Made by a program: the position numbers and the translations under genes
The notes under the pieces: generated by a model
Seen by the model: only the letters and a program-made list of their open reading frames with translations
What the model was told of the DNA's origin: nothing
Databases searched by the model: none
Origin: Gliomastix tumulicola
Taxonomy: Eukaryota; Ascomycota; Sordariomycetes; Hypocreales; Bionectriaceae
Direction of reading: 5' to 3'
Assembly: GCA_001599755.1 (NCBI GenBank)
Contig: BCHX01000008.1
Location: 434,001 to 498,000 of the forward strand
DNA length: 64,000 nucleotides
In this document: positions 1 to 10,668 of the stretch, piece after piece
How the letters are laid out: each line of letters begins with the position of its first letter
Numbering within the stretch: position 1 is the stretch's first letter

Positions 1-1
1 C

Positions 2-1616
2 GCGGGCGGCCGCCAGGGAGGCAGAGACTGGACTTCGTTCTTTGTGGATGGTGTCTTCCCCAAGAACACGACGTACAAGTCCAGCGGCTTCACGCACGGT
101 GTGAACCTTGCACAGGGTATGTCATCCTAATACTTGCTATGTGCGTTTTTTTGAGCAGAGGATCTGACGGGATCGCAGGCCTTCGTTACCCCACGGTGCT
201 GTACCGCCGGAACGGGAATGAGAGCCTTGTGCAGCAGACCTATGATGCTGTTGACATGACGCTGAAGTATCACACGTCTCTGTCCGGCACCATTATTGGA
301 GATGAGCATCTTGGGGCTCTAAGTCCTCGACGCGGGTAGGCCATATTCTCCTTGAAATTTCAAACACTCTGAGCTAACATCAAAACAGCTCGGAGCTTTG
401 CATGGCCGTGGAGTCCATGTTCTCGTATGCCTACCTGTACCGCTTCCACGGAGCCAACTATTTTGCCGACCGTGCAGAGCTTGCCGCATTTAATGCTTTC
501 CCAGCTGCCATGGGCCCCGACTGTAAGTTCTCTCATTGGGGTATGGCATTCTCCCCAACTAACATCACGATCTCAGGGTGGTCCCACCAGTACGTGACTC
601 AGACAAACCAGCCGTGGTCGCGGAACTTGACCGGAAACCCATTCGGAAACGTGGTATCCTACTCAAACACCTTTGGGCTGGAACCGAACTTTGTCAGTCT
701 TTCGAGCTCAAAGCCATTCCTCGTTGCTAATGCATCATAGCCCTGCTGCACGGTCAACCACCCGCAAGCGTATCCCAAATACGTTACCTCGTCCTTCGCC
801 AAGAAAGACAAGGACGGTCTCGTGCATATTCTTCTGGGCCCTGTCAAGGTCGACACCAAGATCCGCGGAAAGAAGGTTACAGGTGAGGACCTCCGAAGTT
901 CACTCTCTGAATACGACCAAGTTTGCTAATAGGATTTTTCAGTGTCGAGCAAGACCAACTATCCCTTCTCCGACAAGCTGGAGTATGAGATCAAGTCAGC
1001 AACCAAGTTTGACTTCTACGTCCGCATTCCCGACTGGGTCAACATCGACAAGGCAACCATTCGAATCGGTCACGGAAGAACCGAGCGCATGTCGCCGAGC
1101 AACGGTCTACAGCGTATCAAGATCAAGTCCGGCACGACAAAGGTCAAGATCCAGCTGCCGATGACCATCACGACTGTCACACGCAACGGCACCATCGGCG
1201 TCTACAACGGCCCCCTTCTCTACGCCGCAGACATCAAGTACACGGAGACATCTCACCCGCCGCTGAACTGGACCGACCGTCTACCGCTGCCCGACAACGA
1301 GGTCGACCTCCGCTCCAGGGATCACATTCTGGAGCCCACGTCCAACTGGCGGTTCGCCATCGATCCGGCGACCATCAAGGTGAAGCAGGACGGGACAACG
1401 AACAAACTCCCCAACCCCGTCTTCACGCGCGACAGCGTCCCTGTCAGTCTCCAGGTGGATGCGTACCCCATCGACTGGCCGGTTGAGATTGATACTGCTG
1501 GGCTGCCGCCCATTGATCCGGTGGTGGACAAGTCGCAGAAGGTGAAGCTCAAGCTGATTCCGTTTGGGGCGGCGAAGCTGCACATTGCGCAGTTTCCGGT
1601 TGCAAAGTACGAGTAG
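2..1616 (+). CDS. GH127 beta-L-arabinofuranosidase (DUF1680), 3' part
   Basis: This is the C-terminal 451 residues of a glycoside hydrolase family 127 enzyme, which removes beta-L-arabinofuranose from arabinosylated glycans. The 5' end lies outside the window. Six exons are read at 2-116, 161-335, 389-522, 577-692, 741-882 and 943-1616; their lengths add to a whole number of codons. The family signatures are clear: GFTHGVNLAQ, then GDEHL, then SELC (Glu-x-Cys) across the second intron, and a Cys-Cys pair in PCCTVN after the fourth intron. In characterised GH127 enzymes the Glu, the single Cys and the Cys pair form the zinc/cysteine catalytic centre, so all the residues expected in this half are present. 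The C-terminal beta-sandwich follows to the TAG stop. The next gene is convergent, 233 bp away. Whether the enzyme is secreted cannot be judged without the N-terminus. Confidence 0.9.
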
Positions 1617-1849
1617 ACGTGTATCTAGACCTAGAAGATTAGAAGCATTGTGAATTGGGAACCTATAGCTGAGAATGGAGCATGACCAGATCAACATATT
1701 TCTGGAAGGCATTGTATCAAAGCTGATATAAACGTCTACTTGTGATCGGTATGTGTATTTCTACCATTATAAATCCCAATTATATGTCTATATCATGTTG
1801 AGCGGCGTAACACTCCATTTGTACGAGTCATTCTAACACTTGACCACGG

Positions 1850-3307
1850 TTACTTGAGGAACTTAAGTCCACTGACGTGTTCATTCGCAAACAATGGGAT
1901 AAGATCCGACACCATGTACCATCGTGGCTTGTCCATCCCCTCATGCACCACCTTCCCATCAACAGTGAGATTCTCAAATGTCACATTCTCAATCCTTCTC
2001 TCCTTATCATACCCCAAGATCTGGGACGGGTTCACGATCTTGGAGTTGGCCAGGTTCAGAGACACGTTCTTGAATGTGACATTCTCGATGCTCTTCCCAG
2101 GCGCAGTCGTCCACATGTTATTCTTCATGACCCTGATATTCACCAGCTGGCCTCTCGTGATTCTTTCCACGCGGACGTCGGAGACGTGGATGTTGCGAAA
2201 GGTGTTCTCGTCCGCCGCGTTGATGGCAATGCAGCCTTGATACCACAGCTGGTTCTCGTTGTGGTCGAGAATGTCGATGTTGCTGATATGAACGTTGCTC
2301 GTCGTCTCAGGTTTGTCGGGGTTTCCGTGAGTGCCCATATTGATCGGGTGAGCAATGTCTGGTAGCAAAACGCAGTTGCGGATGGTGATGTTGTCTGAAT
2401 CTCCGTACCAATTCCACCGATGCGAGTACAAGGCGATGGTATCATCCGAGTTGCGCAGGAAGCAATTCTCGATGGTGATATCCGAGGAGCAGAAAAAGTC
2501 CACGCCGTCGCCGTTGCCCGCGAACGAGAACGATCGGTAGCCGTTCACATGAACGTTTCTGCATTCGCCTGCAGAGAGACTGAAGCCATTGGCTCCGACT
2601 GAGGTGACGCTGCCGACGAAGATGTTGGACGCGCGGCTCATATGAATGGCGCCGCCGTGTTCACGGTACTGGTAGCCGCCTTCTGGTCCCAGAATGAATC
2701 CCTGACCGCGAACACCGGCATCCGTGACATCGACGAAGTTGAGCCTGCAAGTAACGAAGGCTCCGCTGGCAAGGTAGACAGTCTTTCCAGAGGGAACGAA
2801 CAGGTTCACTCCGTCCTTCACCTGCCCATACGCGGCTCCCTGGTTGATGCCTGGTCCGAAGTACCACACATCATCTGTGTCCGCCGTAGGAGCTGCGGGG
2901 TCGATGACGTTTGATAAGAGGTGAAGAGCCTGCCACTTGTCGTCGTTGATCTCCAACATGACATCTCGCGGCTTGTTCAGAACAAAGCAGACAGTCTTAC
3001 CGTCCTCAAGGATCTGTGCTTCGATGCCTAGCGAGAGCGGCCGCACAACCGCGGATCTGATGGGCTCTGCCTCGTACTTGACCGTCACCTCGACTGATCC
3101 AGCGCCATCCTCAAGGTCGAACGAAGCCAGAGCGGCCGTGTGTCGGTCAAAGGCATTGCGAGTCGTGTTTGCCTCAGCGAGATCCACAGCATAGGCTGGA
3201 ATCGTGATCTCGGTCGAGGAGTCTGTCAAACGTGCGTGGATTTGGAACGCTCTGTTGAGGGGAATGCCCTCCTGAGCTGGGTACGCTCTAATTGATCCGT
3301 CGGCCAT
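1850..3307 (-). CDS. Polygalacturonase-like (GH28-type) parallel beta-helix protein
   Basis: A single-exon protein of 485 residues starts at the ATG at 3307. Residues from about 170 onward form repeated coils rich in N-I-T-I and N-V-T-F runs, typical of a right-handed parallel beta-helix. The segment GDGVDFF followed by NSDDTIALYSH resembles the GH28 active-site strands, where Asp and Asp-Asp act on the glycosidic bond. The canonical GHG motif is not obvious; GTHGN may take its place. The N-terminal 120 residues form a beta-rich domain. There is no signal peptide, unusual for fungal pectinases, so it may act on imported oligosaccharides inside the cell. The pairing with a GH127 gene fits degradation of pectin side chains. 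The substrate is unknown, and a related beta-helix hydrolase or lyase family is an alternative. Confidence 0.7.
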   Translation of the reverse strand: MADGSIRAYPAQEGIPLNRAFQIHARLTDSSTEITIPAYAVDLAEANTTRNAFDRHTAALASFDLEDGAGSVEVTVKYEAEPIRSAVVRPLSLGIEAQILEDGKTVCFVLNKPRDVMLEINDDKWQALHLLSNVIDPAAPTADTDDVWYFGPGINQGAAYGQVKDGVNLFVPSGKTVYLASGAFVTCRLNFVDVTDAGVRGQGFILGPEGGYQYREHGGAIHMSRASNIFVGSVTSVGANGFSLSAGECRNVHVNGYRSFSFAGNGDGVDFFCSSDITIENCFLRNSDDTIALYSHRWNWYGDSDNITIRNCVLLPDIAHPINMGTHGNPDKPETTSNVHISNIDILDHNENQLWYQGCIAINAADENTFRNIHVSDVRVERITRGQLVNIRVMKNNMWTTAPGKSIENVTFKNVSLNLANSKIVNPSQILGYDKERRIENVTFENLTVDGKVVHEGMDKPRWYMVSDLIPLFANEHVSGLKFLK

Positions 3308-3996
3308 TCTTGAACGCAGAAGATTGATTATTCCAGTTTAGCAAAGATCAGAAAGTATGCTACAAGTGGTCATATCTTCTCACCATAACCAGCGAAACTG
3401 AATAAAAGAGTGAATGAACCGTGACTGGTCTTTATCAATCTTCTCGAGACCACGAATGTCGGGCCAATTCTCGGCGCCAGCTCCGACCAGCAACGCCTGT
3501 TCTGTTGGTGGGTTTGTGAGGCCTGTCGCCGCCGGGTTTAAGCAGGGAACGCACCCTTCACTTTTAGCAGAGTCTAAAGCTGTTACCCTACATCTTCAGC
3601 GTCTTCATACTGGCAGGTACGTTGTGGTTGAATATTCATCACTCAAATGGCCAAAAAAAAAAAAAAAAAAAAAAAAAAGGATGGGGATTTAGTGATGTAG
3701 CCAGTTCGTGACTGTTGGGGGGCTTTCAGGGTCAATGATATTGCCACTTAAGATACTGAACTGGTTGCCAGGGACAAACAGTCTTGGCTCGCATTCCCAG
3801 CTACGGGTTGTAAGACAAAAGCCGGTAGATGGAACCCCGTGAGAGGTCGCACACAATGTTTACAGCTGGATAAGTGTAGCATTTATCAAACCAAAAGCAA
3901 CGAAACATCTCTTATTTTCCCAATCATATAATATCTAAGGTATAATCTAGCTATTACACTGACAGACCGTCCTCAGTGAAGCCTCAGTGAAGCTTG
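3308..3996. other. Intergenic region with a 26-nt poly-A tract
   Basis: No gene is seen. The segment holds the upstream region of the beta-helix gene (on its right, because that gene reads leftward) and the 3' flank of the SRR1-like gene. A run of 26 A residues lies at 3653-3678. Nothing resembling a retroposed gene copy adjoins it. Confidence 0.6.
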
Positions 3997-5345
3997 CTAC
4001 CTGCATTCCGACGGGCTTCGTCGACGAATCCACATGCTGACATCTCCAATTGCAAGCCACCCCTCAAAACTGGTCATGAGGAAGTCATGTTCAGTATAAT
4101 TCTGCAAAAGCCGTTCAACTCGGGGAGACATGACATCAAAAGGGCTACATGCAAATCTACTGTTAGCTGAATAATTGTCGAGGGACGAGGGAGGGAAGAG
4201 CTAGGAGTTGTTGAGAGGGAAATAACTTACACAATAACCTTTTCGGTCCCATCTTTGGCGGTGACTTTAATCCACTGGTCCGGGTCAATCGTCAATTCCC
4301 TGTTCCAGATCATGGCGGCAGGCTTCGCAGTGTCCGCGACAATCTGCTTGAGCGGGAAGCTCGGGCAGGAGGCAAAGATGAATGAATCGTCATCCATGAG
4401 CGTGAAGCCAACCGACCCCCAGCCCCCGATGACATCGAACCCCTTCCTCGCGAGAAATTCCTTGTCGAGGGACGTGTAGGCGGGATCCTGCACGTAAACC
4501 GGCAGAGGCTTCCCGTCACTCCGGAACCTCAGACCTAGGACGGCTGCGATGGTAAGCGCGACCGTATGCTGCGTCATGGCGGGCAGCATCATGGATGGGG
4601 AGAGGTTGCGAGTCCTACCGGCTTCGTAATCTTCGTAGAGTCCTCGGTCGTATTTGCGCCGTTCGACTTCCTCTCGCTCAAGGCTGCCCAGGCCGAAGCA
4701 TATGACCTTGTTAACAGAGCTCGGTATCGCCTGCGCCTTGAGGTTGGCCGTGAGAATGCGCTTTGCGTCCAACTGACGGTCCCATCTCCCGCCGGCTTCA
4801 GCCCATAGAGTCTCTAAGGTCGGGTGGTCTAGTGGGCATTCAATGATCGGAAACACGATAGGAGCCACCGTGTATGTTGGTACGGCAATACTCATCTCAT
4901 TGGATTCGGAGTCAGCTCCATCCTCAACTGAAGTCTGAAAGGCGTAGCGCTCTGGGCGGCGACATAATTCTTGAAGGTTACGAAATGTAATGGATTCGAC
5001 GCTTGTGGCATGTTAGTGTCCTATACTTCCAAGTCTCCGAATCTTGATGGCGAGGCGATCAGTAAGAGGTATAACTTACTATTCTAGCCCTCTGGCAGCA
5101 TAATTGCGATCACCCGGGATCTGGATCTGTATTTTTTCTCCATTCATGGCAGTGACCCAGACTTGGGTCGGGGGAGGGTCTTGGCTCAGCTGACGCTCAA
5201 GATCAAGGAGTCTGTCCTTCGTCCACATTGGTTTACCCTCATTGTATAAGGCGATGAGGTGGCTTACGAATTTTTCTTGCCGCTGTTTAGAGACGACGTC
5301 GGCATTGTTGCCTTGACTGGCGCTCGCCGAAGGATCATTGGTCAT
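3997..5345 (-). CDS. SRR1-like domain protein
   Basis: Three exons are read on the minus strand: 5080-5345, 4231-5001 and 3997-4144. Both introns have GTAAGT donors and AG acceptors, and the sum gives 394 residues. The central region contains ICFGLGSL, then a hydrophobic helix, then VYVQDPAYTSLDKEFL and a segment ending FASCPSFPLKQIV. These are the successive blocks of the SRR1-like domain, named after the Arabidopsis SENSITIVITY TO RED LIGHT REDUCED 1 protein and yeast Ber1. Sordariomycete genomes often carry several copies; the molecular function in these fungi is unknown. The N-terminal 90 residues are charged and without a recognised domain. There is no signal peptide, so a cytosolic location is expected. 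The last exon is short and ends in a basic tail. Confidence 0.72.
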
Positions 5346-5980
5346 GATGCTGAAGCTTTACGTGATACTGCTGAACGATGAGTAATGGAGATCCATCTAT
5401 GTCTGAATGAGGCATATTGGAGCTTAGCTTTATAGAGGATTCTTGAAGGAACCTAGCCATGGAGATAAAGGATGTGATCACATTACTAACGTGTTTACGA
5501 ATACCAGCGTATAACATCGGACTGACAGCTGTGAGCATGGTGAAACGTCTGACTGTTCTTACTCTCCACATCTGAGCAAGGCAGTTCAATCGCGCACAAT
5601 GCATTAATAAGCGGGCCCAAAACAGGGTAAAAATATACATAGTTCGTGAACATGGAGGGAAGGATTGTGAACTGACAGGACATGTGGCAAAAAAGCAAAA
5701 AACATACAACAGCCGGTATTCGCTGGTCGTCACCGACCCAACTACTAATCAGCCCCTTACCAGCTTGACTATGGGAGAGCGGACGGGATCCCGTATTTTC
5801 TAGTGGGTATGGTCGTATGTGCTAGACTACTGGAATAATTTGGTATAAGACCCGCCACTACTGATTGATGGCATCATGTTATTCTCCACTCCAAACCTCT
5901 AAACACGCTAGCAGATGCTACCACATCCTGACACCTCCCCAAGACCTCGAGGCTGCAAGGAAGTATCTCCGAACAGAACG
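5346..5980. other. Divergent intergenic region
   Basis: This stretch separates the SRR1-like gene (minus) from the next gene (plus) and must hold both promoters. It is moderately AT-rich and I see no RNA gene, repeat or conserved site. An in-frame ATG at 5915 precedes the chosen start of the next gene, but the short leader it would add is not convincing. Confidence 0.5.
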
Positions 5981-7474
5981 ATGGCGGAGACCAGTAGCGG
6001 AAGCAGACCGGTTAGCATCGATGACCAGCTCGTCTCGGCCGCGAATCCAGCGCGAACCGACCTGGAGGGAATGGACCACGCGCGATGCGCTGCCCTCCAC
6101 AACTACCTCGTTGACTACCGTATGGCAGCCGAGGGGCTCAGCCCCGCAGCTAGCAACGACACTCTGATTAGCACGCTCGGCGCAGCAGCTACGGATATCC
6201 TCCCGAGGCTGCATCCCTCCCTGGCTGCCTTCTTCGCCGCGGCCCGCACGCCCCGGTCCCCGTTCTTCTTCTTCGCTCACAGCTTCCCCGACCCGACCAC
6301 CACCGACCCCTGGGGCGGCCTCTTCGACAATGGCCTTGCCGACCTGCAGTCGGAGCCCGAGGACTGCCTCGTGCGCCTGTACTTCCCAGTCGTCGAGGCC
6401 GGGGGCGAGGACGGCGGGCTGATCTACCACCAGAGACGCCACGTCGCCGCCTTCTTCATGCACATGGACGACGTGGATTTTGCGATGCCCGTCGACGAGC
6501 ACCCGCTGAACTGGCACCCGCTCGAGACGGTTCTGTCCAACTGGATCTCCCTGATCCGCCTTGGCAAGGTCGTCGCTTCGCCTGGGGAGACGGGCATGTA
6601 CGGCAGTGAGAAGGTCGGGCCCTGGGAGTGGCGGTCCTACGGCGACGGCCAAGTTGCTGCCTGCGTCGCCGCCTGGAATCGTCTCTGCGGTGCCATCGAG
6701 GCGCGTCAAAATCATCCTGACGACTTCGACGACCACGACGACGGCGAACCGTTACTCACACCCGCAGCGCTCGACGCAGCCAGCATCCCAGACCCCTCGT
6801 TTGTACGCGACTTCCTCGGCCGCGCCCGTCGCCGGCCGCGCATCCGCCGCATCGCCCCGGGGCTCTACCTGCCTCCCGCAGACGGGCCCTCCTTTGCGGC
6901 CGCGCAGCCCTACGCCCACCTACTGCATGGCACCGACGACACGCAGCAGCAGACGGAGGAGCAGCAGCCCGTCCTGGTGCCGCCTGTGTACATCCTCTTC
7001 AGCGGCCCGTACGACGCGCCCGTCGACGTGACGGGCTGGCGGTCTCCCTTCCGCGGTCAGCTGGACGTCGCTAATGACGAGGAGGCTGCCGCGCGTCTCC
7101 TGCCTTCCCGTGTGCCCGCCGGCGTCTACACTGAGGGTGTCGCTCGAGGCCGCAGCCTGGACTGTGCCGAGGAAGGCTTCCGCCTGCTGCTGCCCTTCGC
7201 CGTCACGGGGGCGCGCAGGAGCGACGGGTCCGAGGTGGTGGTCAGGAACGGCGACTACGCGGGCGGCGGCTCTGTGGGCGACGGTCTGTTCCAGCATGGC
7301 TACAAGCCTTTCGGCGGCGACTACTATAGGGCCCAGCGCCTCGAGCGTCTGTTTGACCACTGGGCGGGCATGGTTCAGCGAGGCGTCTGGGATGTCGGGC
7401 CGCAGGGAGTGGAAGGCGGGCTGGGCGTCTTCAGGCAGGTTACGGATGACTATGTGATACCGCCGAGTTGGTGA
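5981..7474 (+). CDS. Unrecognised intracellular fungal protein beside chitinase cassette 1
   Basis: A single-exon protein of 497 residues. I chose the ATG at 5981 because its context (ACGATGGCG) is good and the segment from the upstream ATG at 5915 looks like leader. There is no signal peptide or membrane segment, so it should be cytosolic. I do not recognise a domain. Visible landmarks are a Phe-rich HxFPD patch near residue 90, a run HMDDVDFAMPVDEHPLNWHP in the middle, GPWEWRSYGDGQVAAC, a disordered acidic/Gln segment, and a conserved-looking C-terminus with GDGLFQHGYKPFGGDYYRAQRLE. It lies tail-to-tail with the LysM/hevein gene, 173 bp away. Its place beside a secreted toxin-like chitinase makes a self-protection role conceivable, but that rests only on position. 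Confidence 0.7.
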   Translation: MAETSSGSRPVSIDDQLVSAANPARTDLEGMDHARCAALHNYLVDYRMAAEGLSPAASNDTLISTLGAAATDILPRLHPSLAAFFAAARTPRSPFFFFAHSFPDPTTTDPWGGLFDNGLADLQSEPEDCLVRLYFPVVEAGGEDGGLIYHQRRHVAAFFMHMDDVDFAMPVDEHPLNWHPLETVLSNWISLIRLGKVVASPGETGMYGSEKVGPWEWRSYGDGQVAACVAAWNRLCGAIEARQNHPDDFDDHDDGEPLLTPAALDAASIPDPSFVRDFLGRARRRPRIRRIAPGLYLPPADGPSFAAAQPYAHLLHGTDDTQQQTEEQQPVLVPPVYILFSGPYDAPVDVTGWRSPFRGQLDVANDEEAAARLLPSRVPAGVYTEGVARGRSLDCAEEGFRLLLPFAVTGARRSDGSEVVVRNGDYAGGGSVGDGLFQHGYKPFGGDYYRAQRLERLFDHWAGMVQRGVWDVGPQGVEGGLGVFRQVTDDYVIPPSW

Positions 7475-7647
7475 CATCTGTTCTAGGTGCATGGGCTCAC
7501 TTGTTGGAGTTCATTTGGGGTAATGGACGACATCACCATCCTTGTGTTACGCCCCTTCTTGGGACTTGTAACTGTCTACCTAGGTACCTACTACCAAGCC
7601 TCTTTCCCAATACTGTACTGCCACTGATTTCCTCCTTGTGTGACTCG

Positions 7648-8807
7648 TCAGTCGGTACACGCGCCGCTGTGGCAGTTGTCCCCCAAGCAGTACTCATCCC
7701 CATCGCCGCAGTAGCCATGCACGGAGCAGCAGGCCCCAAACTGCGTACCCGTGCAGATCTTGTCGCCGGCGTGACTCGGCCCGCACTCGCCGTTCGTCGA
7801 GGGCCCCCCTTCGTCCGGGTCGCAGTCGCCCGAGTGGCAGTTCCCGGGGCTGCAGAAGTCGGCGCCGGAGCCGCAGAAGCCGTAGACGCTGCAGCAGGCC
7901 CCGAAGAGCGGCGTGCAGACGGTGCCGCCGTGCTCCGGGCCGCAGGTGCCGTTCTCTGTCTCGGGCGGACCACCGCCGTTACCGTCACCGCAGTACTCAG
8001 GCCCGGAGCCACAGAAGCCGGAGGTCGAGCAGCACTCCCCGAAGTTGGTGCCAACACACGTGACCCCCCGCGGGCAGGTCCCGTCGGTCGAGGGCCGGGA
8101 TGGCGTCACGGGAGCAACGCAGGCGTCGTAGCCGAGCCACAGGTTCGAGCAGGCCGCGTCTAGGTACGTGTTCCACTCCCGCAGCTGGTCGCGGCCGAGG
8201 CCGAACCGCTGGCTCACGGTGAAGCAGTCATCGCCCGGCGCGACGAGGAAGAAGGCGCCGCACTCGCTGATGGTGCCGCTCTGCGTCGGGTGCGCCGGCG
8301 TGGCGGCCTCGTAGTATGTTGGGCTTCCTGTCGCGCCTGGCGCTATGATGGTGGCGTTGGGCTTTGGCGCTGTGCCGCCTGGTGCGCTGGAAAAAGATGC
8401 TGGTCAGCTTGCGTGCCTGGGTGGGAAGGCAGGTAGGTACGTAGTGTATCGGGATAGCATCTCGTCTCGTCTCATAGATTTACCCTTTGCACACACGCTG
8501 GCCTGGCGCCATCCCAGAGCAGCTCCCCTGGATGTTTGTGTTCCAGCTCAGGAACTGCGTCGTAGTGACAATATAGGTTGAGTTGGAGTATCTCTTGGCA
8601 AGCTCGTCACTGGTATGGGCAGTCACAGTTACTACACTCATGTCCATCTCGTGACACGCATCCTCGGACCCGGCCTTCAACGTACCAGCTTGGCTCATCC
8701 CAGACAATGTCGAGCTCGCACGGGAGCGGCACGCATAGCGGCTTGTCGAAAAAGCAGTTCATGTCCCCGGTGGCTACCCGAGCGTCTCCGGTAGAGATCT
8801 GGTATCT

Positions 8808-8859
<52 letters not shown>

Positions 8860-9994
8860 CGAGTTAGACATGGGGCACGCCTCGACATAGATGACGGATG
8901 GTAATGGGGGCTCAGGGGTACGAACTCGTCGGACAGGTCGTTGCAGATCAGCCAGTTTTGCAGCGGCTGCACCATCTGGCCCACGCAAGTCGCCGTCGCT
9001 GTCGTGGAAGGGCCGGTTTTGGTTGGCCCGTCAGTCGTCGTGGGTGTTGGCGCATCTCCTACATACAAGGTCGAGGCAGAGGTGCTGTAGGGCAGCGTCG
9101 TGGAGCAGTTGCTCTGGAGATTGTCGAACTCCCCGATCAGGTAGTCGGTGAAGTTGCTGACGGGCAGCCAGGGATTCAGCAGACGCTTGCGGTACAGCTG
9201 CAGGAAGCATTCACTACAGTACTGCATTGTTCACCCAAATCAGCGAGCTGTTCAATCCCAAACCAAACACATTCCATGTCTTCTTACCAGGTCCTTGCCG
9301 TATAGGTTCCTCATGGCAGCCATATCGCTGTCGATCTCGTCCATATCAAAGTCCGGGTCCTCGCACTGCGGTGCTACCGTGCTGTTGTCGTCGCCGTTGC
9401 TGGAGCACATGGTCGGCTCATAGCGTATGTAGTCGCTTCCCTGCCACGTCTGCGAGTCCACAAAGCACCAGCTCGACTCCGCGTCGCGGGTGCAGACCAG
9501 GTCGGCGTTGTATGTGAACGTCAACGGCAGCGCTCTGGCCTTGACGACGATGCCGCTTTGTATCGTTGTCTCGTCTCCGCAGACCGAGTCGACTCTGCTT
9601 TCCCAGGCAGAGAGAGAGTCGACGCACGCGGCGGAGCAGAGGCTCTGCGCATCGCTGGGCGTCCAGTCTGGACATGGGTTATTAAGGGCACGGATAAAGT
9701 GTGGACGGGCTCAGCTTGGCCAGGCTCACAGTGGATGTCCGCCCCTTCGCCGAGAAGATTGATCGCAGTCTCGTTGCATTTGACGGTAGTGTTACTATGG
9801 CAGATAGCATCAGTGAGAGAGAGGATCAAGATTCACGGTCTAGCTACTCACAGCGCCGCCAGGCAAGTCCCGCTCAGCGCCAGGCCAGCTACCAGCGCGT
9901 CGGCATCGTAGTGTTTGTAGAGAGTGAAGTCGGCTGCGGTTCTGGCTACCCACGCAGCAATCAGGATCGCCCAGGTTTGGTTGAAGAGGCCCAT
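7648..9994 (-). CDS. Secreted LysM protein with three hevein-type chitin-binding domains
   Basis: Seven exons on the minus strand are read at 9852-9994, 9730-9794, 9288-9667, 8922-9221, 8686-8798, 8484-8609 and 7648-8386, totalling 621 residues. The protein starts with a signal-like hydrophobic segment. A large cysteine-containing region of about 300 residues follows, with phrases ([30 protein letters not shown]) that I recognise from fungal LysM-domain proteins. LysM-type motifs lie near residues 335-376 and 403-455. Three hevein-like domains (CCS-x-G/H-FCG/YCG-x-YC pattern) fill residues 465-621. Both module types bind chitin oligomers. The gene is head-to-head with chitinase 1 across 674 bp, implying joint expression. 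Intron 4 carries a CT microsatellite in its sense strand; its donor is either GTACCC or GTTCGT, so exon 4 may end 4 nt earlier. Confidence 0.87.
8813..8851 (-). repeat. Intronic (CT)n microsatellite in the LysM/hevein gene
   Basis: About 38 nt of alternating GA on the plus strand, hence CT in the transcript, lie just upstream of the 3' splice site of intron 4. It extends the polypyrimidine tract of that intron. Confidence 0.9.
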
Positions 9995-10668
9995 TATGCG
10001 AACAACTCGAATGACGCTGGATCTTGACCCTTAGCTTAGAGAGACAAATGCGAATCCAGCTTGGCCTAGGTGCGAGTGCTCGAGGGCCACAGCTAAATAA
10101 TGTGACGCGAGCAGCCGCAAGGTTGAGTCGTGATGCTGTCCAGCTAGCCCCCAGATTGCGCAGACCTCTCACAATAAGAGATTGCCTGCCGTTCCTCTCG
10201 GTTACATCGGCTGCGTCTAGACCGCGTAAACCGTAAGATTCTGGCCATTCTGCCAGTCTCATGAGCCGACCTTCATTCCTCTGTTGTCTGGGCATAAGCG
10301 AGGGGGTAACATTAACCCCTCTTACATGTGATAGCCCACAAGCCATCCCACCAATGAAGCATCAGCTGAAGCGAAAAAATGGTGACCGAAGTCACGCCGA
10401 GCCTTGCGACTCTCTCACGGCCCCCAAGCGGGCCTGAGACACCGTGTTGCATATCGACTCAAGCCGTGTTTATGGCCAAGCCGACATGTTACCTTCGATA
10501 AGAGAATGCGGCCATAAATCAGCGGCTTCTTCTGCTCGCTTTGAAGTTTTCGTCGTGCCTGGGTCGGTTCATGGCCAAGTAATCAGCTTCACATGATCCG
10601 AAGACCCAAGACAGCACTTAGACAACACACTCCTGACCTCGTTTCCTCCATCATTTCGAGACGGCGCA
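9995..10668. promoter_or_regulatory. Bidirectional promoter of LysM/hevein gene and chitinase 1
   Basis: This 674-bp spacer is the only sequence between the two divergent start codons, so it must drive both. A CCAAT box lies at 10351. I see no clear TATA box near either start and no repeat. Confidence 0.55.

Noticed and set aside
5346..5733. Minus-strand frames of 67-132 codons left of the hypothetical gene
   Set aside because: They are cysteine/phenylalanine-rich chance frames without conserved motifs in a moderately AT-rich promoter region.
7468..8163. 231-codon plus-strand Ala/Val-rich frame
   Set aside because: It is antisense to the three hevein domains of the LysM gene, whose cysteine pattern is unmistakable.
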